Below, in pieces: positions 8,620-16,170 of a DNA stretch of 19,850 nt. The DNA is taken from positions 1 to 19,850 of the forward strand of contig JAVBNT010000008.1 in assembly GCA_031551355.1 (NCBI GenBank). The letters run 5' to 3'. The notes under the pieces were generated by a model. It saw only the letters and a program-made list of their open reading frames with translations, was not told where the DNA came from and did not search any database. The DNA comes from JAVBNT01 sp031551355. GTDB taxonomy: Bacteria; Vulcanimicrobiota; CADAWZ01. How positions within the stretch are numbered: position 1 is the first letter of the stretch; each line of letters begins with the position of its first letter. The translations under genes and the position numbers were made by a program.

Positions 8620-8846
8620 CTCTCGATTATTACGCTCCGGCACAATTTGCTTTTACCCTTATTACATAGTAAATACGTAAAAATTTATTCCGCCCGGCGA
8701 TACAAGCGCAATAAAAATGCTTGCCCCCGTCTCGCTTCTTTTTTAGGAACTAATAAAAGTCTGTTGTTTCATTTTACAGATGCAGTCAACATGCCAAAAG
8801 TTCAGAATAAACTCAGAAAGTTTGATTCTGTCCTGCCTGTCTTCCA
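8620..8846. other. Intergenic stretch without recognisable gene
   Basis: About 230 bases between the palindromic element and the transposase relic. An open frame on the + strand (8401-8865) crosses it, but the peptide looks like no protein family, begins inside the palindrome and has no ribosome binding site. I see no promoter or RNA gene here. Confidence 0.4.
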
Positions 8847-8950
8847 GATGAAGTTGTATATTTAGAACTACCTTTTAAGGACAAAGATAGAGTTAAATCA
8901 ATGTGCAAAATAGCCTATTGAATAGATACAAATTTTTTGATGTTACTATA
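8847..8950 (+). pseudogene. 3' relic of an IS630-type transposase
   Basis: The last about 25 codons of a transposase closely related to the one at 9456-10121. From 8847 the frame reads DEVVYLELPFKDKDRVKSMC and ends KIAY-stop at 8919-8921; the complete element ends PFFKEKNRVKSICKIGY. The noncoding tail also aligns and ends GTTACTATA (8942-8950), matching the right inverted repeat end of the complete copy. Everything upstream of 8847 is missing, and the aligned part has a small internal deletion. An older related element therefore inserted here and was mostly lost. Confidence 0.75.
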
Positions 8951-9076
8951 ATAGCAAAATAAAAAAATTTCAAGATTTATTTATGTTATAATATTTTTGC
9001 AAATCATTATAGTTTATTGGTGTAATCATAAATTAATTAATTTATAGTAACCGGAAAAAATAATAACCATTTCAGC

Positions 9077-9565
9077 ATGATTTTTTTAATAACCGTCGAA
9101 GTAATTCTTATGCCACAAAAATTACTTGTTCCAAATGAAAAATATGGCAGTCCTTCTGATTTGTTGAAATGGATTGATGAGTGTAAAAATATTAAGCAAG
9201 CTAAGCGTTTTGGCGCCATTCGTTTGCTTATGCTTGGTAAAAGCCGCAAGGATACAATGGAAATTTACGGAGTTGTCTGGAGCACTCTCCAAAATTGGGT
9301 GAAACTCTGGAATAAAGAAGGGAGAGATTTTTTAGAGTTGGGCAAACCTGCCGGTCGCCCTTCACGGCTTACACAAGAAGCAAAGGACTTTATTGTAAAG
9401 CAAATCGAGTTAACCGACAATCGAACAGGCAAAAAGGTAACTGCAATAAGTATTAGTGGGGTTCTGGGGGGAAAAATACAAGATAAAATTAGGATCAGAT
9501 GCGATTCGCTATCATCTCCACAAGATGGGCTACAAGATGCTAGTCCCTCGGACACTGCCACTTAA
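9077..9565 (+). CDS. IS630-type transposase, N-terminal part (frame 1 of 2)
   Basis: The DNA-binding half of the transposase. Residues from about 30 to 90 form a helix-turn-helix region (AKRFGAIRLLMLGKSRKDTM, then YGVVWSTLQNWVKLW), followed by GRPSRLTQEAKDFIVKQIE, typical of the IS630 N-terminus. Homology continues only to about 9470 (TAISISGVLG). Beyond the G6A5 run this frame leaves the family, and the natural continuation (GEKYKIKLGSDAIRYHLHKM) is in the other frame. The start is uncertain: ATG 9077 or ATG 9110 (MPQKLLVPNEKYG), neither with a strong ribosome binding site. Together with the second frame the protein would be about 340-348 residues, a normal length for the family. Confidence 0.75.
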   Translation: MIFLITVEVILMPQKLLVPNEKYGSPSDLLKWIDECKNIKQAKRFGAIRLLMLGKSRKDTMEIYGVVWSTLQNWVKLWNKEGRDFLELGKPAGRPSRLTQEAKDFIVKQIELTDNRTGKKVTAISISGVLGGKIQDKIRIRCDSLSSPQDGLQDASPSDTAT

Positions 9566-10121
9566 AAGAAACGAAGAAAAAGCAACTGAATTTAAAAATA
9601 AATTTCAAGTGCTTTATGAAAAAGAAGAAGTTTGGTTTTATGATGAATCAGGTTTCACCTGTGATATAAAACCACGCAAACAATGGGCGCTAAAAGGCTC
9701 AAAACCGATTTCTTACTATCTGGGTAATCACGTCCGCTGTAATCTTCTCGGAGCTGTATGTCCTTCAAATAGAGAACTTGAGACACTTTTAATGCCTTAT
9801 ACGGATGCTGCAGTTTTTCAAATATTTTTAGATCATATGAATAATGCTACAAATAATAAACGTATTATTCTGATAATGGATAATGCCTCTTGGCATAAAA
9901 CGAAGAGTCTCAATTGGCATAATATCATTCCAGTTTATCTTCCACCGTATTCTCCAGATTTAAACCCTATTGAAGAATTATGGAAAGTTCTAAAAGACGC
10001 AATTTGTTATATTTGTCCTCCAAAAAGTTATGATGAACTTTGTGATTATTTGCAAGAGATCTTGCAACCATTTTTTAAGGAAAAAAATAGAGTTAAATCA
10101 ATATGCAAAATAGGATATTGA
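9456..10121 (+). CDS. IS630-type transposase, DDE catalytic part (frame 2 of 2)
   Basis: The catalytic half of the transposase. It carries the three acidic positions of the DDE superfamily: WFYDESGF (Asp63), IILIMDNASWHKT (Asp142) and YLPPYSPDLNPIEELWKVLK (Glu in NPIEE, about 173). The frame opens at a GTG (9456), but real translation more likely enters from the upstream frame by a +1 shift at the G6A5 run. Removing one G would join the two frames as LGEKY. The C-terminus SICKIGY resembles that of the relic at 8847-8921. Confidence 0.85.
   Translation: MGFWGEKYKIKLGSDAIRYHLHKMGYKMLVPRTLPLKRNEEKATEFKNKFQVLYEKEEVWFYDESGFTCDIKPRKQWALKGSKPISYYLGNHVRCNLLGAVCPSNRELETLLMPYTDAAVFQIFLDHMNNATNNKRIILIMDNASWHKTKSLNWHNIIPVYLPPYSPDLNPIEELWKVLKDAICYICPPKSYDELCDYLQEILQPFFKEKNRVKSICKIGY
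9466..9476 (+). other. Frame-change site in the transposase (G6A5)
   Basis: GGGGGG (9466-9471) and AAAAA (9472-9476) lie exactly where family similarity passes from the first frame to the second. The change needed is +1, i.e. one base too many. Possible readings are programmed frameshifting or polymerase slippage, which some IS families use, an inactivating insertion, or a homopolymer sequencing error. Confidence 0.6.
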
Positions 10122-10205
10122 ATCATGTCGGATTTCTTCCGGTTACTATACATAACAAAGTGTGAAATACAGTAATGAACATCTTTTATTTAATCGGTCA
10201 TTATA

Positions 10206-10237
10206 TTACATTACAACAAAAACGATAAATATATAAC
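10206..10237 (+). promoter_or_regulatory. Possible promoter of the radical SAM operon
   Basis: The 116 bases between the IS end and the first operon gene are very AT-rich. TTACAA (10211-10216) with TATAAC (10232-10237) at 15 bases, or TTACAT (10206-10211) with a degenerate -10 at 17 bases, are the best candidates. Neither is convincing, and AT-rich DNA gives such matches by chance. Readthrough from the IS is an alternative. Confidence 0.25.
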
Positions 10238-10264
10238 ACCCACAAGAAAGAGTGACGTGTAAAA

Positions 10265-11572
10265 ATGAAAATTACCTATATACGCCCAAGCATGGCGGGT
10301 AGGCAAACGGCAGACGCTTTAAAACCTTTGGCTTTCATGATATTGATTAACTTAACACCGAAACATATTGATGTTGAGTTTTTTGATGAGCGAATCGAAA
10401 AATTGCCTGACGATATAGATAGCGATGTTCTATGCTTTAGTGTAGACACCTTTTCGGCAAAACGTACATATTTAATGGCGGAAAAATACAAGAAACGCAA
10501 TCCAAACATTACAATTATTATGGGAGGGTTCCATCCAACCGCTTGCCCAGATGAAGCTGGGAAATTCGCGGACAGCGTCATTATAGGAGATGCAGAACCT
10601 GTCTGGGAACAGGTTTTGGCTGATATTGAAAGTAATAATTTGAAAAGTCAATATACATCTTCCAATTCATATATATTACCTTTTTCAAAAATAGACCGCT
10701 CCGTCTTTGATAACAAGAAATATATAAAAATGGGGGTAGTCCAATGGAAAAGAGGGTGTTCATTTAACTGTAATTTTTGCTCTATTAATGCCTTTTATAA
10801 AAAAAGAATATCCGAACGGGATGTTGATGATGTAATAACAGAGATTCAAAACATCAAAGAAAAGCTATTGTTTATAACCGATGATAATCTTCTTCACAAC
10901 AGAATAAAGCTCAAAAAGTTCTTATTAAAATTAATACCGTTAAAAAAGAAATGGGGTTGTCAAATCAGTATAAACGTGACGGCCGACGACGAAATATTAA
11001 ATCTTATGGCTAAAAGCGGCTGTGTGGTTATGCTCATAGGCTTTGAAAGCCTGAATATAAAAAACCTTGCAACAATAGGCAAAGAACAAAACATTGCCAA
11101 CAACGATTATGAAAAAGCCATTCAAAAAATATACGCCAATAATATAATGATTTATGCCACATTTATATTTGGATATCCGCATGACACACTGGAAAGCTTT
11201 GATAAGGTATATGAATTTGCTATGAAACATAATTTTTTTATAGTAAATTTTAATCCGTTGATGGCAATGCCGGCTACTGATTTGTATTACGAGCTAAAAA
11301 ATAATAAGAAACTTATATATGAAGCTTGGTGGATTTCCGATAAATATAGTTATGGCGACGCCATGAGCTATCCCGAAAATTTTTCACCTCAGGAACTGAC
11401 GGAAAACTGCAAAAGAATAAGAAATAAGTATTATTCTTTTTTTGGCATAATCAAAAGATGCACAAACCTAATTAACCTGCGTCACCTGCCGCTATATTTA
11501 TTGTCAAATATAATATCAGCCTTTGAAATAAGAAAAAAACAAAGTCTGAAGTTAGGAGGTGAAGTTAAATGA
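10265..11572 (+). CDS. B12-binding radical SAM protein, subtype A (operon gene 1)
   Basis: A predicted cobalamin-dependent radical SAM enzyme of 435 residues; such enzymes methylate or rearrange unactivated carbons. Residues 1-140 form the Rossmann-like B12-binding domain: MKITYIRPSM, FFDERIEKLP, IIMGGFHPTACPDEA and IIGDAEPVWEQVL. The axial His motif DxHxxG is absent, as in many members of this class. The [4Fe-4S]/SAM motif is RGCSFNCNFC with C165, C169 and C172. Later radical SAM strands include LLFITDDNLL, GFES and YATFIFGYPHDTLESF. The C-terminal 70 residues are basic and may contact substrate. It resembles operon genes 2 and 7 most. The ribosome binding site is weak (GAAAGAG). The stop overlaps the next ATG by 4 bases. 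Substrate unknown. Confidence 0.9.
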   Translation: MKITYIRPSMAGRQTADALKPLAFMILINLTPKHIDVEFFDERIEKLPDDIDSDVLCFSVDTFSAKRTYLMAEKYKKRNPNITIIMGGFHPTACPDEAGKFADSVIIGDAEPVWEQVLADIESNNLKSQYTSSNSYILPFSKIDRSVFDNKKYIKMGVVQWKRGCSFNCNFCSINAFYKKRISERDVDDVITEIQNIKEKLLFITDDNLLHNRIKLKKFLLKLIPLKKKWGCQISINVTADDEILNLMAKSGCVVMLIGFESLNIKNLATIGKEQNIANNDYEKAIQKIYANNIMIYATFIFGYPHDTLESFDKVYEFAMKHNFFIVNFNPLMAMPATDLYYELKNNKKLIYEAWWISDKYSYGDAMSYPENFSPQELTENCKRIRNKYYSFFGIIKRCTNLINLRHLPLYLLSNIISAFEIRKKQSLKLGGEVK

Positions 11573-12921
11573 AAATAACATTGATAAAACCTACTATTGG
11601 AACAAAAAAAAATAACATGTATGTTGACGAAGGACGGATGGAGCCATTGCAATTAGGAATCATTGCCGCTTTGATCCCCAAAGATATAGACGTAGTTTTA
11701 TATGATGATCGCATGGAAAATATACCCTTTGACGAGTCTACCGATGCTGTTATGATAACTGTCGAAACTTTCACGGCAAAGAGAGCTTATGAAATAGCTG
11801 ATGAATATATAGCGCGTGGGGTGATCGTTATTATGGGCGGCATGCATGCAAAACTTGCGCCCGATGAAGTGATGGAGCATTGCGGCAGCATAATATTGGG
11901 AGACGCAGAAAATATTTTACCACAAGTAATAACCGACATGAGAAATGGTATGCTTCAAAAGATTTATAATTGCGGGGTATCAACTTCGCCACAATCAAAC
12001 TGCCAAGCAAGGCGCGATATTTTTGAAGGCAAAGGTTATCTGCCCATATCTTTAATACAGTTTAGCCGCGGTTGCATTCATGGATGCAATTATTGTGCCA
12101 GCAGTGTTTACTTTAACAAAAATCATTATTGCCGCGCGGTTGAAGAAGTTGTTGCAGAAATAAAATCCCAACGACGAAAATTCATCTTTTTTGTAGATGA
12201 TAATATTGTTGCCGATATTGAAAAAGCAAAGACCTTATTCCGTGCTTTGATACCGCTTAAAATCAACTGGGTCAGTCAAGGAACAGTGAACATGGTCTAT
12301 GATGATGAACTTATGGAACTGATTGTAAAAAGCGGTGGCATGGGCTTTGTAATCGGCTTTGAAAGTATTAATCCAGAAAGTATTGATCTAATGAATAAAA
12401 GCATCAATAAAACGGGGGGGGTTGATAAATATAAAGCTGAAATATCGAAACTTAGAAAATGGGGACTGCAAACGTGGGCAGCCTTCACTGTGGGACATGA
12501 TACGGATACAATGGAAAGTATAAAGCGAACGGTAGATTGGGCACTTAAAAACAAATTTACCTTTGCCGCCTTCAACATTCTTATGCCCTACCCCAGCACG
12601 CCGCTATACGAAAAGCATCAATCAGAGGGAAGATTGCTTTATGATGGAAAGTGGTGGCTGCATAACGAATATCGTTTCAATTACGCTTCTTTTATACCCA
12701 AAAATATGACGGCACAAGAATTAACCGAAATATCTTTTTATTGCAGAAAAAAATTTAACCACCCTTTGTCTATATTATATAGAATGTTTGAACCAAGCAC
12801 AAATATGAGAACAATGAAAAAGTTTATTACATACTGGCTTTACAATCCACTTTTCCGGCGGGAAGTTTATAAAAAACAGGAATTAAAGTTCGGTTTAAAC
12901 CATTTTAAGGAGAAAGCATAA
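11569..12921 (+). CDS. B12-binding radical SAM protein, subtype A (operon gene 2)
   Basis: 450 residues with the same two-domain plan as gene 1. The B12-binding part shows MKITLIKPTIG, RMEPLQLGIIAALIP, LYDDRMENIPFD, IMGGMHAKLAPDEV and ILGDAENILPQVI. The radical SAM motif is SRGCIHGCNYCAS (C169, C173, C176), followed by FIFFVDDNIV, GFVIGFESINPES and WAAFTVGHDTDTMES. The C-terminal segment KWWLHNEYRFNY...PKNMTAQEL is shared with gene 7. A strong AGGAGGTGA at 11554-11562 precedes the ATG, which overlaps the stop of gene 1 (ATGA), so the two are probably translationally coupled. Function is inferred from family only. Confidence 0.9.
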   Translation: MKITLIKPTIGTKKNNMYVDEGRMEPLQLGIIAALIPKDIDVVLYDDRMENIPFDESTDAVMITVETFTAKRAYEIADEYIARGVIVIMGGMHAKLAPDEVMEHCGSIILGDAENILPQVITDMRNGMLQKIYNCGVSTSPQSNCQARRDIFEGKGYLPISLIQFSRGCIHGCNYCASSVYFNKNHYCRAVEEVVAEIKSQRRKFIFFVDDNIVADIEKAKTLFRALIPLKINWVSQGTVNMVYDDELMELIVKSGGMGFVIGFESINPESIDLMNKSINKTGGVDKYKAEISKLRKWGLQTWAAFTVGHDTDTMESIKRTVDWALKNKFTFAAFNILMPYPSTPLYEKHQSEGRLLYDGKWWLHNEYRFNYASFIPKNMTAQELTEISFYCRKKFNHPLSILYRMFEPSTNMRTMKKFITYWLYNPLFRREVYKKQELKFGLNHFKEKA

Positions 12922-14211
12922 TTGAAAATATTACTGCTTCTGCCCTGGGAAAAAAATTATAAGGCATACAGGGATAAGTTTTCCAATTTATTAACCTATG
13001 CACCGCTAACCCTTGTAACCCTTGCGGCGTTAATTCCGCCGGAGTTAAATGCAGAAATAGAACTTTGTGACGAAATGGTGCAGAGTTGTGATTACAAAAA
13101 GAATTATGATATTGTGGCAATCAGCTTTGTGACCCCAAGCAGCAAGCGCGCCTATGCTATAGCAAAAAAATTCAAAGCAAAGGGTTCTTATATTGTGTTT
13201 GGCGGTTATCATACAACATTTATGCCACAGGAAGCCTTACTCTATGCGGACACAATTATAATCGGTTCTGCGGAAAGCTCATTCCCTGAATTTTTACTGG
13301 ATTATTCACAAGGCAAGGCTAAAAAAGAATATGAAAATCCATGTATCAGTGTAAATAAATCCGTCATACCCCGGCGCGATCTTTTGCCAAAGCGAGGATA
13401 TTTAAATGTACCCTGCATGATTGCAAACCCCGGCTGCCCTAATAAATGTGAGTTTTGTGCTATAAGCGCAATGAATCCGCCAAATCCAAGACCTATCGCT
13501 AATGTAATCAGAGAAATAAAGTCAATGAATACCAAAAGAGTAATATTTTTTGACCCGAATTTTTTTCAAAACAGACCATACGCTTTAGAGTTGATGAGTG
13601 AGCTTGAGTCAACAAAAGTGCGATGGGGCTGCAATGCGACCGTAACCACTGCTTTTGACGATGAACTTGTAATAGCGGCGCAAAAAAGTGGCTGCAGGGG
13701 TGTTCTGATGGGACTTGAATCTATCAACAAAGAATCTTTGATTAATGCAAAAAAAGGATTTAATGATCCTAAAAAATACAAAGAGGCTATAAGTATTATG
13801 CAAGCCCACAACATTAGTGTTAACGGTTGTTTTATACTAGGATTTGACAGTGATACAAAAGAAAATTTGTTATCCCTTCCTGAACAGGTAGCCTACCTAG
13901 GTGTAAACTTAGTTCGATATGCCATTCTAACACCTGTTCCAAACACAAAACTATATAAGCGCCTTGAAAAAGAAGGCCGAATTTTGACTACCGACTGGAC
14001 AAAATACACACAAAACAAGGCCGTTTTTAAACCTAAAAATATGTCGGCTCAAGAATTAGAAGAGATATATATCAAAGTATGGAAAGACAGCTATAAATTA
14101 CAAAAAATTTGGAATAGACTCAAAAGTGCTTCGTCATTCGAGGATAAAGCACTACTTTTAGGTGCCAATTTGGGTTTTAAATATGTTGGAAGCTGTGTTG
14201 GGAGGGGATAA
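12922..14211 (+). CDS. B12-binding radical SAM protein, subtype B (operon gene 3)
   Basis: 429 residues, starting at a TTG directly after the stop of gene 2, with AAGGAGA (12907-12913) at good spacing; MKILLLLPW matches the N-termini of its paralogues. The B12-binding part has YAPLTLVTLAALIPPEL, IELCDEMVQ, VFGGYHTTFMPQEAL and IIGSAESSFPEFLLDY. The cluster motif is NPGCPNKCEFCAI (C172, C176, C179). VIFFDPNFFQ replaces the VDDN of subtype A, and the C-terminal part has RYAILTPVPNTKLYKRLEKE. These features pair it with gene 6 and separate it from genes 1, 2 and 7. Probably methyl- or carbon-transferring, substrate unknown. Confidence 0.9.
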   Translation: MKILLLLPWEKNYKAYRDKFSNLLTYAPLTLVTLAALIPPELNAEIELCDEMVQSCDYKKNYDIVAISFVTPSSKRAYAIAKKFKAKGSYIVFGGYHTTFMPQEALLYADTIIIGSAESSFPEFLLDYSQGKAKKEYENPCISVNKSVIPRRDLLPKRGYLNVPCMIANPGCPNKCEFCAISAMNPPNPRPIANVIREIKSMNTKRVIFFDPNFFQNRPYALELMSELESTKVRWGCNATVTTAFDDELVIAAQKSGCRGVLMGLESINKESLINAKKGFNDPKKYKEAISIMQAHNISVNGCFILGFDSDTKENLLSLPEQVAYLGVNLVRYAILTPVPNTKLYKRLEKEGRILTTDWTKYTQNKAVFKPKNMSAQELEEIYIKVWKDSYKLQKIWNRLKSASSFEDKALLLGANLGFKYVGSCVGRG

Positions 14212-14213
14212 AA

Positions 14214-14894
14214 TTGCTGTTTGGAAAAGTGAAACCAATCAATGAACTTTCAGATACACAAATACAGACTATGTTTGCAATAATGCAAAAGTATTATGAT
14301 AATTTCATTTGGGATAATTTTATCAGTGATTTAAAATCTAAACAGGATGCTATTCTGCTTTACGATGAAAATAATTGCTTGCGCGGCTTTACAACACTTG
14401 CAGTATTTTTCCATGATGAGAAAATACAGCTTTTGTTTTCAGGAGATACAAATATAGAAAAAGAATATTGGGGTAATAACGACTTATCACAAATTTGGGT
14501 AAAAAATGCATTTGTTCACGCAGAAAAATTTAGAGGGACAACTTATTGGCTGCTTCTTACAAAAGGATATAAAACATATAAATTTTTGCATACTTTTTTT
14601 AACTCATTTTATCCTCGTGCAAATACAAAAACTCCATGGTATCTACAGGAGATCATGCATAAATTTGCAACCAAAAAATATGGCGAGCAATATCAAAACG
14701 GTGTAATCACAACAGGTAAGGACTATCTTAAATCTGAATTTGCGGAAATTGATGAAGCAAAGCTTAAAAATAAAAACACCGCTTTTTTTTTAGAAAAAAA
14801 TCCTAATTTTACAAAAGGCGACGAACTGGTCTGTATCACTGAACTAAGCCTTAGAAATCTTAATAATTTAGGAAGAAAAATGCTTGGAAGATAA
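14214..14894 (+). CDS. Putative acyltransferase-like protein (operon gene 4)
   Basis: 226 residues, not confidently assigned. The start is a TTG two bases after the previous stop, with GGGAGGGG (14200-14207) before it. The N-terminal half looks GNAT-like: an acceptor-side helix (IQTMFAIMQKYYDNFIWDNF), then ILLYDENNCLRGFTTLAVFF and IQLLFSGDTNIE as beta strands. The middle holds YWLLLTKGYKTYKFLHTFF and NSFYPRANTKTPW. From memory, similar blocks occur in uncharacterised bacterial proteins near GH3 genes; I cannot verify that here. The 3' end overlaps the GH3-like gene by 11 bases, so the two products probably work together. Size and context would suit an N-acyl transferase or synthase, but this is inference. 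Confidence 0.65.
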   Translation: MLFGKVKPINELSDTQIQTMFAIMQKYYDNFIWDNFISDLKSKQDAILLYDENNCLRGFTTLAVFFHDEKIQLLFSGDTNIEKEYWGNNDLSQIWVKNAFVHAEKFRGTTYWLLLTKGYKTYKFLHTFFNSFYPRANTKTPWYLQEIMHKFATKKYGEQYQNGVITTGKDYLKSEFAEIDEAKLKNKNTAFFLEKNPNFTKGDELVCITELSLRNLNNLGRKMLGR

Positions 14895-16170
14895 AAAACT
14901 ATCAAAAATAATTAAAAACAACAGACATAGCCTTTATGGCCTGCAGCATAGATTTTGTGATATTAAAAATATTTTCGATTTTCAAAAAAATGTGCCTATA
15001 ACAACATATGAAGATTATTTGCCATACATTGAAAAAATTAAAACCGGCGAACAAAACATTCTGACCTCCGAACCGGTTTTGCTTCTTGAGCCTTCAAGCG
15101 GGTCAACTTCTGCCAAAAAACTCATACCTTATACAAAAGGGTTAAAACAGGAGTTTTCTTCTGCCATAGGTAAATGGCTGTGGGATTTAAACAAAAACTT
15201 TCCCAAATTAAAATACGGGCAGATGTATTTTTCCATTACGCCGCAAGCCGTAGCTAATGATGGCATAGTGGGCTTCAACAGTGACGATGAATACATTGGC
15301 GGCATTTTAGCGAAACTCATAACATACAAATTTTGTATACCTAATAGCGTGAAAAATATTACCAATATGGATGAATTTTGGCTTACCACAATAGATTATA
15401 TCAAACGCTCGAAAAACCTCAGGCTTGTTTCTATATGGAACCCCACATTTCTTCTCATTATGCTTGAAAAAGCAAGGATGAAAGGAAAGGAGCTATTCCC
15501 TCATTTAGAGGTGATAAGCTGTTGGGCGGATGGGAATGCCAGAGCATATGCTAAAAAACTGCAAAAGGCTTTCCCAAATACCTATATTCAACCCAAGGGC
15601 TTGCTTGCAACTGAAGGTATAATGACAATTCCTATTGAAAACGTCGGTAAACGATTGACAAATGCACATTTTTTTGAATTTCTGGACAAAAATGGCAATA
15701 TAAGGCTGAAAAATGAGTTAGAAACAGGCAGTGAATACGAAATAATGCTTACCACATCCGGTGGGCTTTACAGATATAACATTGGCGATATTGTTCTTTA
15801 TAAGGGAAATGGTTGTTTCGATTTTATAGGAAAAACCGGCAACACATCCGATTACTTTGGAGAAAAACTCAACGAGGTTCATGTGCGCACAGTTATTGAG
15901 GGAAATTGCTTTCGAATGCTTGTGCCAGATGAAAACAAGTACATTCTATACTCGGAAACAGAAGTCAATATAGATAAAATAGATGAAGAATTACGTAAAA
16001 ATTTCCATTATGATTATTGCAGAAGATTAGGTCAACTTGATAAAATTGAGCTTGTAATCGTTGAAAACGGCGAGCGGCAATATATTGACAACTGTTTGCG
16101 GTTCGGTATGCGCTTAGGGGATATAAAGCCGGTATATTTATCTAACAAAAAAGGGTGGATTTTCAAATGA
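14884..16170 (+). CDS. GH3-family acyl-adenylating amide synthetase-like protein (operon gene 5)
   Basis: 428 residues of the GH3 family, whose plant members activate a carboxylic acid as the adenylate and couple it to an amino acid. Motif 1 (ATP) is EPSSGSTSAKKLIPYT near residues 69-84, with PSSGSTS typical of a bacterial clade. Motif 2 is TTSGGLYRYNIGDIV near 290-304. Motif 3 is reduced to FIGKTGNTSDYFGEKLNEVHV near 312-332. Before motif 1, VPITTYEDYLPYIEKIKTGE is also characteristic. It is shorter than usual GH3 proteins (about 500-600 residues), lacking N-terminal and C-terminal parts. The start is TTG 14884 inside the 3' end of gene 4, with AGGAAG upstream. The likely role is to activate or ligate an acyl group in the operon's pathway. 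Fold assignment is firm; the substrate is unknown. Confidence 0.85.
   Translation: MEDKKLSKIIKNNRHSLYGLQHRFCDIKNIFDFQKNVPITTYEDYLPYIEKIKTGEQNILTSEPVLLLEPSSGSTSAKKLIPYTKGLKQEFSSAIGKWLWDLNKNFPKLKYGQMYFSITPQAVANDGIVGFNSDDEYIGGILAKLITYKFCIPNSVKNITNMDEFWLTTIDYIKRSKNLRLVSIWNPTFLLIMLEKARMKGKELFPHLEVISCWADGNARAYAKKLQKAFPNTYIQPKGLLATEGIMTIPIENVGKRLTNAHFFEFLDKNGNIRLKNELETGSEYEIMLTTSGGLYRYNIGDIVLYKGNGCFDFIGKTGNTSDYFGEKLNEVHVRTVIEGNCFRMLVPDENKYILYSETEVNIDKIDEELRKNFHYDYCRRLGQLDKIELVIVENGERQYIDNCLRFGMRLGDIKPVYLSNKKGWIFK

Larger units (their letters stand above)
9045..10148 (+). mobile_element. IS630-type insertion sequence
   Basis: An element of about 1.1 kb bounded by TAGTAACCGGAA (9045-9056) and TTCCGGTTACTA (10137-10148), a perfect 12-bp inverted repeat. 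TA lies just outside on both sides (9043-9044 and 10149-10150), consistent with the TA target duplication of the IS630/Tc1-mariner superfamily. It encodes a helix-turn-helix half (9077-9565) and a DDE half (9456-10121) in different frames. It ends about 115 bases before the radical SAM operon. Intact ends suggest a fairly recent insertion. Activity depends on how the frame change at 9466-9476 is read. Confidence 0.85.

Noticed and set aside
8401..8865. 154-codon open frame on the + strand
   Set aside because: It begins inside the palindromic element, has no ribosome binding site, resembles no family, and an opposite-strand frame (8364-8645) mirrors it as expected from the palindrome.
16155..16166. 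GTG start for radical SAM gene 6
   Set aside because: The ATG at 16167 matches the paralogues' N-termini, has better ribosome-binding spacing and gives the usual ATGA overlap.
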